Shown here one piece after another: positions 22,580 through 29,837 of a DNA stretch of 61,932 nt. A program made the translations under genes and the position numbers. Numbering within the stretch: position 1 is the first letter of the stretch; each line of letters starts with the position of its first letter. This stretch comes from a virus. The notes beneath the pieces are model-generated. The model saw only the letters and a list, made by a program, of their open reading frames with translations. It was not told where the DNA came from and ran no database searches. The stretch lies in the IMG/VR virus record IMGVR_UViG_3300020578_003649, positions 1 to 61,932 of that record; one strand, given 5' to 3'.

Positions 22580-22608
22580 ATTATATGAAAAATTAAATAT
22601 CAATCCAA
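22580..22608 (-). promoter_or_regulatory. Promoter TTGGAT-N17-TATAAT before the HNH/ClpS insert
   Basis: TTGGAT and TATAAT, 17-bp spacer, with the -35 in the last codons of the HAD-like gene. It gives the five inserted genes a different expression class from the cargo genes around them. Confidence 0.75.
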
Positions 22609-23043
22609 ATCAAAATATTTTTTTAATTGATTGATTGTATCTTGTACATTATTAGGATTATGTTTAATACCAATACCTTTTTTCATTTCCCACGCATTAA
22701 TATTATCTAAACTGTCATCAATAAGTATAGATTTTGGATTTGCATAAATATTTTTACTAATACCGGTTGCTACAAATTTGACATCAGGTGTTGGTTTTAA
22801 GTATTGATTAATTTGATCTCGTTTAGTCTTTTCATTGGCAACTCGATTTGATGTACCTACTGCTGAAAGTATTATTGGATCTAAATTTTTTATTTTATCC
22901 CAAAGTGCTGCGCCAATATACTCAGTTTTATTTCCATTACCTCCTACATCGGCACTCATTTTTTTAAATAACACATCACCCATATCAACATATAATGTAT
23001 ATGTAGCTAATTCTTCATTTAATAAAGATTTTAAACGTATCAT
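22600..23043 (-). CDS. HAD-like phosphatase/nucleotidase with capsid-targeting-like leader, 147 aa
   Basis: The leader MIRLKSLLNE is followed directly by the HAD core: motif I in TLYVDMGDVLFKK (Asp-x-x-Asp-Val-Leu), motif II LSAVGTSN, and motif IV KSILIDDSLDNINAW, with a lysine between. Size and order fit small 5'-nucleotidase-like HADs. In a typical HAD the first motif reads DxDGVL; here it is DMGDVL, with the second acid one place later. If cleaved after Leu-Asn-Glu the enzyme would begin its fold at once. Substrate unknown. Confidence 0.7.
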   Translation of the reverse strand: MIRLKSLLNEELATYTLYVDMGDVLFKKMSADVGGNGNKTEYIGAALWDKIKNLDPIILSAVGTSNRVANEKTKRDQINQYLKPTPDVKFVATGISKNIYANPKSILIDDSLDNINAWEMKKGIGIKHNPNNVQDTINQLKKYFDLD

Positions 23044-23054
23044 ATTATTACTTA

Positions 23055-23936
23055 TTATGTAATTACTAACTTAAGATCATGGTCTAAAGAAGAATCACTA
23101 GTATTTATCATTAAAATATATGTACCTGGCGACGCCGGCGCTTCAAATTTTAATATTCCTTGTTGTACATTATCCCAATGATGCTCATCAACCATTTGGC
23201 CAAACAATTTATAAATTTTTATATCAATTGAATCAATTGGTAATATGTTAGATGATACTTTTATTGTAATTGCATCTCCAGGCTTTGCTGGATTCGGATA
23301 CATAGTATAATTAGAATCTGATTTTTTATTAGATGTATTATCTTTTGCTGTAGTTGTATTAGATGATACATTACTTTTTATAAATTTGTCAATCTTTAAA
23401 GCATTATCGATACGTTGTTGTTTGCTGCCTGGTATTGGTTTAAAAACATTATCCATTAAATTTGCAGCACTAGCTGCAATATCTCCAGATACTATACTAC
23501 GATCATATTTTTTAACATATTCTTTTGATAAACCTTTATATGTACCATCTTCTTGTTTGTAATACATCAATGCTTTATCAATACCAGGTATTGGTTTGTC
23601 GTACCATAAGTAACCATTTTTTAATTCACATTTCATGAAATCTAATTGAGTTGATAATGCACTTTTAGATTTTCCAATATGTTTTGCAAATGCAGTTAAT
23701 GCTTGTTTACGTCCATAGCCCGGATCCCATTGACATAATCCATAACCGCCGGTACCGCCTGCTTCAGTGGTATCTGGATCGCAACCCGATTCATGTGATA
23801 TGTTACCAGCTAATGCTACCGCACCAGTATAACTAAAACCGCGGGCTTGTAAACCTTTTACAATTTCTTTAGCTTTTTCTAGTTCGCCAGGAGCATTTAG
23901 ATCAAATTCTAACAATAAAGATTTAAGGCGTATCAT
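23055..23936 (-). CDS. Phage lysozyme with a T9SS type-A-like C-terminal domain, 293 aa
   Basis: Three parts are visible. Residues 1-10 (MIRLKSLLLE) are a capsid-targeting-like leader. Residues 20-150 match the phage tail lysozyme family (YTGAVALAGNISHESGCDPD, then GGYGLCQWDPGYGRKQA), which cuts peptidoglycan; Glu of HESG is the likely catalytic residue. After a Thr/Asn-rich linker, residues 212-293 resemble a Por/T9SS sorting domain: YPNPAKPGDAITIKV, IKIYKLFGQMVDE, and SPGTYILMIN...LVIT. There is no signal peptide, so the domain cannot use T9SS normally and may act as a binding beta-sandwich. Cut and packaged, it would be an entry lysozyme. Confidence 0.8.
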   Translation of the reverse strand: MIRLKSLLLEFDLNAPGELEKAKEIVKGLQARGFSYTGAVALAGNISHESGCDPDTTEAGGTGGYGLCQWDPGYGRKQALTAFAKHIGKSKSALSTQLDFMKCELKNGYLWYDKPIPGIDKALMYYKQEDGTYKGLSKEYVKKYDRSIVSGDIAASAANLMDNVFKPIPGSKQQRIDNALKIDKFIKSNVSSNTTTAKDNTSNKKSDSNYTMYPNPAKPGDAITIKVSSNILPIDSIDIKIYKLFGQMVDEHHWDNVQQGILKFEAPASPGTYILMINTSDSSLDHDLKLVIT

Positions 23937-24268
23937 TATTTGCCTTTTGTCTCACGAATAATCAATTCACCTAAAACTTCTAATCGGCCTACTTCTCTTT
24001 GAAACTCAATTTGTGTCATGGATGTAGATATTTTTTTATATGTAACATCATATTCTTTTTTAGCTTCATCTAAATTAAATTTTCCAGCAGCTGCTTTTTT
24101 ATAATATGGAAGTTTAACTTTGAAATGATGCCATGTTAAAAGAGCTAAGCCTCCTTTTTTCTTTGCATTGTTAACAATCTTCTCAGCACCAGCTTCTCTA
24201 GTGTCAGCAAATGTTTCAAAAGTTTCTTTTTTATCTTTTGATTCAAAAAGTAAATTCATTAGTTTCAT
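23936..24268 (-). CDS. Candidate capsid cargo protein, 110 aa
   Basis: MKLMNLLFESKDKKETFETF: the leader ends in Leu-Phe-Glu, fitting (L/I)-x-Glu processing. The rest is lysine-rich and helical (KIVNNAKKKGGLALLTWHHF) without a domain I know. It sits directly upstream of the lysozyme (1-bp overlap) and after an ATATTTATTAAT element at 24273-24280. Probably an internal head protein. Confidence 0.55.
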   Translation of the reverse strand: MKLMNLLFESKDKKETFETFADTREAGAEKIVNNAKKKGGLALLTWHHFKVKLPYYKKAAAGKFNLDEAKKEYDVTYKKISTSMTQIEFQREVGRLEVLGELIIRETKGK

Positions 24269-24272
24269 ATTA

Positions 24273-24280
24273 ATAAATAT
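24273..24280 (-). promoter_or_regulatory. ATATTTAT candidate late-promoter element
   Basis: ATATTTATTAATATG leads directly into the 110-aa cargo gene, the same arrangement as at 21009. Confidence 0.4.
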
Positions 24281-24281
24281 A

Positions 24282-24683
24282 TTACCACATTTCTTCTTGA
24301 GTATATATACAAACTATTTCTTCATCCCGTTCAATATCGCGGATTGCTACAAATTCATCTAAAGTTAAATCGTGAATAACATTTGGAGAATCAGAATGAT
24401 TTACAAAATATGCTAAATTAATATTATTTGGTGTACGAGATAAAAATATTCCGTCAGATGTAGAATTACACATTGTATTTAAATATGATTTTACATCTTC
24501 ATGCAAACCTGAAAGTTCTGTCCACTGAATAAATATAGTATCAGCAGTAACATCATGTAGTAATACATCTCCTTTTCTTATCGGACGTATTGCAAATAAA
24601 CCAACTCCAGAGCAAACCTTAGATGGTTTCAAACGAAGATTAGTATTATGAAGTATGTTTTGAATTATTTCCCGTTTCGTCAT
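24282..24683 (-). CDS. SET-domain protein, putative lysine methyltransferase, 133 aa
   Basis: The SET core appears in order: GVGLFAIRPIRKGDVLL (residues 26-42), the cofactor/substrate pseudoknot NLAYFVNHSDSPNV (Asn95-His96), a beta segment with AIRDIERDEEIVCIY, and Tyr127 at the expected catalytic end. SET proteins move a methyl group from S-adenosylmethionine to lysine. The domain is compact and lacks pre- and post-SET cysteines. It overlaps the upstream gene by 38 bp. Targets could be host or virion proteins; unknown. Confidence 0.85.
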   Translation of the reverse strand: MTKREIIQNILHNTNLRLKPSKVCSGVGLFAIRPIRKGDVLLHDVTADTIFIQWTELSGLHEDVKSYLNTMCNSTSDGIFLSRTPNNINLAYFVNHSDSPNVIHDLTLDEFVAIRDIERDEEIVCIYTQEEMW

Positions 24684-25308
24684 CTTGAGTTGTAAAATTA
24701 GTTATATAATTATAGTCAGTTTCAAAACCACCTTTACCTTCAACGGTATAGATATTCATATCAATTCTATATCCTGGATTTTTGTCAATGCGTTTAAATG
24801 TCCAAGCATTATCCATCCATATGATTCTATTATTAGGATAAATAAAAAAGTTACCATTATCCATCTTGAATACATGGCCACATTTGTGTTCTGGGGTTTC
24901 TGAGAAATTAGTATCTAATACATTTCTATTTTCATGAGACCAATCTAATGTAAACATATATATACCTTGCCGTTTAACACCCGTAATGGAAATTAAATCA
25001 GCTCGTAAACCAGATAAACGTTCTCTAATTTGTACATCAATATATGATGAAAAACAATCCCAATATACATGTTCTGTTAAAGGAAGAATTTCGGCATCCT
25101 TTTTCCAACAAAATGCATGGATAGGTCTTCGAGTCCAATTAACTCCATTTTCTAAAAAAGCCTCAAAGAGAGGTGTTCTTTTTTGTATAGATGCTACACT
25201 ATGCACGTCAGCTAAAGTAAATTCTGCATGTCCACGTTCGTGATTAAACATGAATTCATTTCGTATATAACATGTAATAGTTGGAATGTTTGCATTTAAA
25301 TATGCCAT
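24646..25308 (-). CDS. Hypothetical protein, 220 aa
   Basis: Soluble, beta-rich, with many aromatic residues (MAYLNANIPTITCYIRNEFM...) and a stretch GHVFKMDNGNFFIYPNNRII. Resembles unassigned T4-like phage proteins; no domain name recalled. Placed between the cysteine-rich 155-aa protein and the SET gene in a tight operon. Confidence 0.6.
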   Translation of the reverse strand: MAYLNANIPTITCYIRNEFMFNHERGHAEFTLADVHSVASIQKRTPLFEAFLENGVNWTRRPIHAFCWKKDAEILPLTEHVYWDCFSSYIDVQIRERLSGLRADLISITGVKRQGIYMFTLDWSHENRNVLDTNFSETPEHKCGHVFKMDNGNFFIYPNNRIIWMDNAWTFKRIDKNPGYRIDMNIYTVEGKGGFETDYNYITNFTTQDDETGNNSKHTS

Positions 25309-25314
25309 ATAACT

Positions 25315-25782
25315 TTATTTTTTATGTTTTGATATTTCAACTGCTGCCAATTGAGCTAATGCTGCTTTTTTAGATTTAGGACGTTTAGATAATCTTCTGC
25401 CAGTTTCCGTTGTAGCAAAATATCCTGATTCTGTTTTTTCAATGCGTTCTGGCATCAATTGTTTTAAATGATTCTTGAAGTTAGCAGGAACGAATTGAGG
25501 TTGTTGCATATTATATGAATCTTGTTCCGATCCGTGATGCATTTCATTCATTAAAAAATCGCCTACCTCTTGAATATCATCTTTCGATGTAGCAATATGA
25601 TCTGCTGCCCAATCGTGTCCATCACTCAATATTTCTTGAACTTGATTTGGATCTAATTCTAACAATGCATCTACATATTTCTTGATTGTTTTTAAATTGC
25701 CAAAGAACATGTAATTGCTATTGTTATCATTACATCCGCTGTTTCCGCCGCAACCGCAGCTACATTCATTTAATTTTTTCAT
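25315..25782 (-). CDS. Cys-rich N-terminus protein, 155 aa
   Basis: Starts MKKLNECSCGCGGNSGCNDN, with five Cys in 13 residues (possible metal site), then a helical domain (LKTIKKYVDALLELDPNQVQ...) and a basic tail with SKRPKSKKAALAQLAA. An AGGAGG stands before the ATG, formed from the end of the fibre-like gene. MKKLNE could be a short form of the leader seen in the cargo block, but the match is weak. Possibly a minor virion protein. Confidence 0.5.
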   Translation of the reverse strand: MKKLNECSCGCGGNSGCNDNNSNYMFFGNLKTIKKYVDALLELDPNQVQEILSDGHDWAADHIATSKDDIQEVGDFLMNEMHHGSEQDSYNMQQPQFVPANFKNHLKQLMPERIEKTESGYFATTETGRRLSKRPKSKKAALAQLAAVEISKHKK

Positions 25783-25785
25783 TTA

Positions 25786-26292
25786 CTATCCTCCTGCGGT
25801 GAACTCAGGGCTTGCGAGCCATTGCGAACCATCATGAATATACAAAACACCGGTGCTAAAACTCCAATATATACTGCCGCGCGCCGGACTACTTGGCTGA
25901 GTTGTTGGTAAAATAAAATTACCCGAACTGCCTAATGTGCCCAAATTCATAATCAATGTACTAGACCCCGTTATATTACCAGCTAATGGACCATTAACAC
26001 TTAAACTACCAGTTACACCTAATGAACCAGTAATTCTAGCAGATCCTGTAAATGGAAAACTAGATGCATTTGCTACAAATGAAGCCGTCGTTGCAAATGA
26101 TGCAGTCGTTGCAAATGATGCAGTCGTTGCAAATGATGCAGTCGTTGCAATACCAGTTAATGAACCACTAAAAGAACCAGTTGCAATAATAGTATCTGTA
26201 CTTACTCCGCTTAATGCATCGATTGCACGTGTAATGTGTTCAGCTTGAACTGTACCACCATTAGTAATACCGGTTTTATTTATTACTGCCAT
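25786..26292 (-). CDS. Fibre-like structural protein with ASFATT repeats, 168 aa
   Basis: Low-complexity Ser/Thr/Gly/Ala-rich protein typical of phage fibres. Residues 47-72 hold a hexapeptide repeat ASFATT encoded by an 18-bp tandem repeat (26081-26152). Repeated GSL/TGS segments follow (SARITGSLGVTGSLSVNGPL). The last 35 residues (SSPARGSIYWSFSTGVLYIH...) resemble fibre tip domains that appear in collar or tail spikes. Downstream of an ATATTTAT-like element. Likely a trimeric head or tail fibre. Confidence 0.65.
   Translation of the reverse strand: MAVINKTGITNGGTVQAEHITRAIDALSGVSTDTIIATGSFSGSLTGIATTASFATTASFATTASFATTASFVANASSFPFTGSARITGSLGVTGSLSVNGPLAGNITGSSTLIMNLGTLGSSGNFILPTTQPSSPARGSIYWSFSTGVLYIHDGSQWLASPEFTAGG
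26081..26152 (+). repeat. 18-bp coding tandem repeat, 4 copies
   Basis: GATGCAGTCGTTGCAAAT occurs four times (26081, 26099, 26117, 26135); the first and last copies differ by one or two bases. Read minus, it encodes ASFATT. Slippage here would lengthen or shorten the fibre without changing frame. Confidence 0.9.
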
Positions 26293-26467
26293 TTACATTC
26301 CTTTTTTTATAAATAGGCCAATTCTTAGTTTTTTCATTTAGCCATTCTTGTCGATCATCGCACCCGCAATCTTCATTTAAAATTTGAGCAATACGCTTTG
26401 CAATTTGATCTAACTTGGTTACACTAGTTATTTTTTTAATATCATCACCCAAACCTTTACTTGACAT
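26276..26467 (-). CDS. Hypothetical small protein, 63 aa
   Basis: MSSKGLGDDIKKITSVTKLD...LNEDCGCDDRQEWLNEKT: a helical body followed by a DCGCDDR metal-binding-like motif. The GLGD...CGCDxRxEWLN pattern is familiar from small phage proteins of unknown role. I start at 26467, which overlaps the upstream stop by 11 bp. Confidence 0.6.
   Translation of the reverse strand: MSSKGLGDDIKKITSVTKLDQIAKRIAQILNEDCGCDDRQEWLNEKTKNWPIYKKRNVNGSNK
26309..26316 (-). promoter_or_regulatory. CTATTTAT candidate late-promoter element
   Basis: CTATTTATAAAAAAAGG precedes the fibre gene start at 26292 and lies in the 3' end of the 63-aa gene; one base off the ATATTTAT core. Confidence 0.3.
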
Positions 26468-27503
26468 AACGTGCTCCATTTTTAATCTTATTCATTAATT
26501 GAATCATCATTGTTTGCCATTGTGGTGTTCTAGGTATTTCAAATACCATAGTACCTGGAAATTGATATGATTGTTCTGGTTTCATTAGTTGCATATGACC
26601 CATATCATCGATACCTAAAACTTGATGTGGTACATTTTTCATTGTAATTTGATTGCTAGGTATCATGGTACATTGACCTGGATGATTCCATTGACCCATT
26701 GCATCTTGTACTGCATTAGTATGTTTCATTACATGATGCCAATCTTCCGTAGTCATACGTTTTTCTTGCATAATATGTTTTGATAATAAATCAGTTACTG
26801 TGTCAGCATCCGTACTTTCAATAGTTAATTGTCGTACGGTGTTTTGTTGCAACAATTCTTTCAAATGTTCAATCAAACCTTTATTTCTGAGATACTTGAA
26901 TGCTAAATTTTCAATTGAATATTCGCCTTCTGTTTCTAATCCAGCTTGGCGCAATTCTCGTATCCTTAGTAATATTTCTCGAATTCTTTTTTCTAAATTC
27001 GGATGATCTTTTTTTAGATTGGTAATTTCATATTCAAATGGTTCTGCTTTCATTTGAATTAATGCATCATCAATTGATATAAGATCTGGCTGTGGACGAT
27101 TTATCCATTTTTGTTGCATAACAGAATAGATGCCAACCGATGAATGTAAATTCTCATTTTTATCTTGTGCATACAACTCAATATCAATTCCTTTGTATTT
27201 TAAAGGAAAATTATGAGTCCATATTGCTTTTTTTAAATGAAGATAATTTTTTGTCATATGCAAATTATCACTAACTTGCATGAAATTAATTACAACATGT
27301 AAATCAATATCACTATACTTAGTCCAATTATAGTTTGCATTACTACCAATCAAAATTACATCTAATATTGGTGCATTGATTTCTAAAAACTCATAAAATT
27401 TTTCTGCAATTTTCATGAAATTTTTATGAAGTCCAGACCGTAGTTCGCCATCTTTCCATATTGCAGGATTCAATTCACTATGTGTTTGATATTCTTTTAG
27501 CAT
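26457..27503 (-). CDS. Nucleotidyltransferase-fold protein, 348 aa
   Basis: Residues 48-70 (LDVILIGSNANYNWTKYSDI + DLHV) form the NTase signature GS...xDxD (Gly53-Ser54, Asp65, Asp67) of the polymerase-beta/Mn-dependent superfamily. The N-terminal domain also has IELYAQDKNENLHSS, likely the third acidic position. The C-terminal part is helical, then a small beta domain (PHQVLGIDDMGHMQLMKP...). It could add a nucleotide to RNA or protein. It follows an ATATTTAT element at 27509-27516. Confidence 0.7.
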   Translation of the reverse strand: MLKEYQTHSELNPAIWKDGELRSGLHKNFMKIAEKFYEFLEINAPILDVILIGSNANYNWTKYSDIDLHVVINFMQVSDNLHMTKNYLHLKKAIWTHNFPLKYKGIDIELYAQDKNENLHSSVGIYSVMQQKWINRPQPDLISIDDALIQMKAEPFEYEITNLKKDHPNLEKRIREILLRIRELRQAGLETEGEYSIENLAFKYLRNKGLIEHLKELLQQNTVRQLTIESTDADTVTDLLSKHIMQEKRMTTEDWHHVMKHTNAVQDAMGQWNHPGQCTMIPSNQITMKNVPHQVLGIDDMGHMQLMKPEQSYQFPGTMVFEIPRTPQWQTMMIQLMNKIKNGARYVK

Positions 27504-27508
27504 CTATT

Positions 27509-27516
27509 ATAAATAT
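27509..27516 (-). promoter_or_regulatory. ATATTTATA candidate late-promoter element
   Basis: ATATTTATAATAG ends next to the ATG at 27503 and marks the start of the NTase/fibre operon. Confidence 0.4.
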
Positions 27517-27518
27517 CT

Positions 27519-27866
27519 CTATTTCCAAAATAGCTGTACTAAAATAAGAGAGAATGCTAATATTAATGATACGGCTGTTTTCATATTGATTCCTTCATCT
27601 TTAAACAAATATGTCATCAAAGTAAAAATCAATATTCCAGAAACAAATGATAAAAATCTACCGGGCCAAAATAATCCTGAAAACCCGCTGACAGAAAAAC
27701 GTGTTGCTTCCATGAATGCCCATGTAATAGGAATGCCTGCTAACATCAATATCCAACGATATGTTTTCGCCCATGGCCATATTAGCGGGCCATTAGTTTG
27801 AACCCAAACGATTACTTGCCCAAATAAAAATATTAAAAATGCGTAGATTAAATGTTTGTAGTTCAT
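27519..27866 (-). CDS. Integral membrane protein, four helices, 115 aa
   Basis: Four hydrophobic segments (LIYAFLIFLFGQVIVWV, ILMLAGIPITWAFM, FLSFVSGILIFTLMTYLF, AVSLILAFSLILVQLFW) with a conserved-looking NGPLIWPW and GLFWPGRFLS. A protein of this layout is common in T4-like marine phages but unassigned; small multidrug-transporter-like packing is possible. It precedes the lysis genes. Confidence 0.65.
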   Translation of the reverse strand: MNYKHLIYAFLIFLFGQVIVWVQTNGPLIWPWAKTYRWILMLAGIPITWAFMEATRFSVSGFSGLFWPGRFLSFVSGILIFTLMTYLFKDEGINMKTAVSLILAFSLILVQLFWK

Positions 27867-27901
27867 AATAAATAATAAAGAATAATTAAACGTATTCCAA
27901 A

Positions 27902-28327
27902 TTATTTACGATCGCCTTTGTGTAGATCTATTTTATCAAGAATTGTATTTAATGCTGCTATATCTATGAACCCAGATATTGAAGCATTTTTAAGTGCACT
28001 TATCAATTGAAAAACAATAAAAGGGACTAGAATAGTTTCACTCAACCAACTAGTCCCTTTAAATCCTTGTTCTACCATTAACAATGTTGTAAGCAGGATA
28101 ATCCATGTTACAAGAGTTTTTAAAACTTTAAGTGCCTTGCAAGTCTGAAATCCTTCTCGTTTAATACCAGCAATTACACCAAAGAAGCCATCTGCCATTA
28201 CTACTCCAACCAGTGCCAAGTATTGATCTGAATTTGACATTGCCAAATTGAAAAAATAAGTGCATATGAATGCCATAATCGTACCCAATGAATATATCCC
28301 CGCTGTTGCTAATGTAGTTGTTTTCAT
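27902..28327 (-). CDS. Holin (phage_holin_4 / toxin-secretion type), 141 aa
   Basis: Three or four transmembrane segments (TTTLATAGIYSLGTIMAFIC, YLALVGVVMADGFFGVIAGI, VLKTLVTWIILLTTLLMV, SETILVPFIVFQLISAL) and a charged tail (LDKIDLHKGDRK) match the class of holins with an Asp-containing first hairpin. It would time release of the endolysin downstream. Remarkable: a perfect 11-bp inverted repeat (28020-28030/28050-28060) followed by a T-rich run is embedded in the coding sequence, which would act as an intrinsic terminator. Start overlaps the YkuD-like gene by 1 bp. Confidence 0.75.
   Translation of the reverse strand: MKTTTLATAGIYSLGTIMAFICTYFFNLAMSNSDQYLALVGVVMADGFFGVIAGIKREGFQTCKALKVLKTLVTWIILLTTLLMVEQGFKGTSWLSETILVPFIVFQLISALKNASISGFIDIAALNTILDKIDLHKGDRK
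28006..28060 (-). terminator. Terminator-like hairpin inside the holin gene
   Basis: Minus strand: AAAGGGACTAG (28060-28050), a 19-nt loop, the exact complement CTAGTCCCTTT (28030-28020), then TATTGTTTTT. The stem is 11 perfect base pairs, much stronger than expected by chance in coding DNA. It would split the operon or slow the last third of holin synthesis. Confidence 0.65.
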
Positions 28328-28920
28328 TACTTAATATCTGCTGATTCAATTAATGTATATGTAAATGATTTACCATGAATAGCTGCCGCTTTACGACAAA
28401 TAGTCATAAATGATTCAAAATCAGACGCCTTTTTAAAAACTTGACAACCTTCACTCCAATTTTCTACATAAGTAGAATCTGCGCCTGCTTTGTGAATATT
28501 AATTCCAAATACTCCTTCAGCTATTTTATTCTCATCATAAGTCATATCACGATTTGCGTCACGATAAACTTTAACTGGCTTTTGTTGTCTTAATGCTTCA
28601 TATTTGCCTTGATGTAAACCTAAAGTATGTGAGCCTCTGTATTGACCTTCAACTAAACGAGCAACTCCGCCTGCCGCTTTACCTTCCAACATACCTTTTT
28701 TACCTGGGTCTGTAGTAGCGGGCCAACAATGTGATTTCCATTCGCCGCCTTCTTTATAAGAAACAGTAATGCAATCATCAAATACATTAGTTACTTTATT
28801 TCCAGTTGCAGAGTTTCTAACTCCAACAATATTTACATCAAAATCTTTTGCACCTTCAAACCAAACATATCCTTTGGCTTTAACAGCAGTTTCAATTTGT
28901 TCTTTTGTATAACAACTCAT
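28327..28920 (-). CDS. YkuD-like (L,D-transpeptidase-fold) protein, 197 aa
   Basis: Residues 138-162 hold GINIHKAGADSTY...WSEGCQVF, with His143 and Cys159 in the S-x-G-C setting of YkuD enzymes (HxxxxS-G-C). The rest has a beta-rich body with LGLHQGKYEALRQQKPVKVY. YkuD-fold proteins act on peptidoglycan stems; in a lysis cassette a role as an endopeptidase is more likely than as a transpeptidase. GAGGAAATTAGT lies before the ATG. It sits between holin and GH19 endolysin. Confidence 0.7.
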   Translation of the reverse strand: MSCYTKEQIETAVKAKGYVWFEGAKDFDVNIVGVRNSATGNKVTNVFDDCITVSYKEGGEWKSHCWPATTDPGKKGMLEGKAAGGVARLVEGQYRGSHTLGLHQGKYEALRQQKPVKVYRDANRDMTYDENKIAEGVFGINIHKAGADSTYVENWSEGCQVFKKASDFESFMTICRKAAAIHGKSFTYTLIESADIK

Positions 28921-28936
28921 ACTAATTTCCTCAATA

Positions 28937-29548
28937 TTATTTTACGTATTCGTAATATTTTTTAGTTTTTGCTTTTCTATCTTCTAAACCATGAGTTCCG
29001 CCATTGATACGCTTGGTAAGCGCTAGTATAGCTGCATCATTAACTCCCCGATCACAAATCGACCAAAGTTTGTTGCGATCAAAGAAAAACATTGCAGATT
29101 CAAATGCATAAGTAGTTGCTACTAGATCTGGAGTATCTAATATTTCTGGTTTCTTAAGATATTCTGCAAATGCTTTGTAATTTGATTTTCCTGTGAGTTG
29201 TAGTGCACCTCGGCCACGATATTTCCAACCATCCCCCGATGCTTCATCTCCATTACCCATTCGGCTTGCATACACTCGGTTGGCAATTTTTTCTGGTTGC
29301 CGCGCATAAGACTCTTCTAATGTTCCAGGAAAGTATTTTCCAAAAATGCCTTGTAGGCCTTGTGCTGAATAGTTTAGGTTTTCGCTAAATGCTTTGAACC
29401 CACCTGTTTCATGTGATGTCTGAGCAAAGAAATGCGAAGCACGTACTGGTGTTAACTTGTAATAAGCCATAGCAGCTTTCAATGTTCCAGGACCAAATGC
29501 TCCATCGGCAGTAACACCTACTTTTTCTTGTAAACTTTTTAAACTCAT
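28937..29548 (-). CDS. Endolysin, GH19 chitinase-like with PG-binding domain, 203 aa
   Basis: Residues 1-30 (SLKSLQEKVGVTADGAFGPG...) form a small peptidoglycan-binding repeat. The catalytic domain starts with ASHFFAQTSHETGGFKAFSE, where His46-Glu47 and Glu56 are the GH19 catalytic pair. YRGRGALQLTGKSNYKAF is the family's substrate cleft. Such enzymes cut beta-1,4 bonds in peptidoglycan (muramidase) or chitin. Overlaps the small holin-like gene by 1 bp. Confident family call. Confidence 0.93.
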   Translation of the reverse strand: MSLKSLQEKVGVTADGAFGPGTLKAAMAYYKLTPVRASHFFAQTSHETGGFKAFSENLNYSAQGLQGIFGKYFPGTLEESYARQPEKIANRVYASRMGNGDEASGDGWKYRGRGALQLTGKSNYKAFAEYLKKPEILDTPDLVATTYAFESAMFFFDRNKLWSICDRGVNDAAILALTKRINGGTHGLEDRKAKTKKYYEYVK

Positions 29549-29799
29549 TATTCTTCCTCGTTAGTAGTTTCTTTTCCTTTACCTGCAAATTTTTCTAAAC
29601 CTGCAATACCTAAACTACCTAATGTTACAACTACAAATGAATTATAGATATATTCATTCAATTTCAATTCGCTACCAAGGTAACCAGTAATTAAATCGAC
29701 AAACATTGCAATTGTCATTACTGCAAATGACATAAAACCAATAATAGTTTTTTCATTAAAGTCATTTGAATTTTTAAAAATGTCTGTAAACTTTGCCAT
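29548..29799 (-). CDS. Small holin-like membrane protein, 83 aa
   Basis: Two hydrophobic helices (IIGFMSFAVMTIAMFVDLIT and FVVVTLGSLGIAGLEKF) between a charged N-terminus and an acidic tail (GKGKETTNEEE). Size and topology are those of class II holins or antiholins. Directly before the endolysin, after AAAGGGAGAATAT (ribosome-binding) and an ATATTTATA element (29817-29824). Two holin-like proteins flank the lysis enzymes. Confidence 0.65.
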   Translation of the reverse strand: MAKFTDIFKNSNDFNEKTIIGFMSFAVMTIAMFVDLITGYLGSELKLNEYIYNSFVVVTLGSLGIAGLEKFAGKGKETTNEEE

Positions 29800-29816
29800 A
29801 TATTCTCCCTTTTTGT

Positions 29817-29824
29817 ATAAATAT
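29817..29824 (-). promoter_or_regulatory. ATATTTATA candidate late-promoter element
   Basis: ATATTTATACAAAAAGGGAG before the lysis cassette start at 29799; it combines the element with a strong Shine-Dalgarno. Confidence 0.45.
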
Positions 29825-29837
29825 ATGACAAAAGAGA

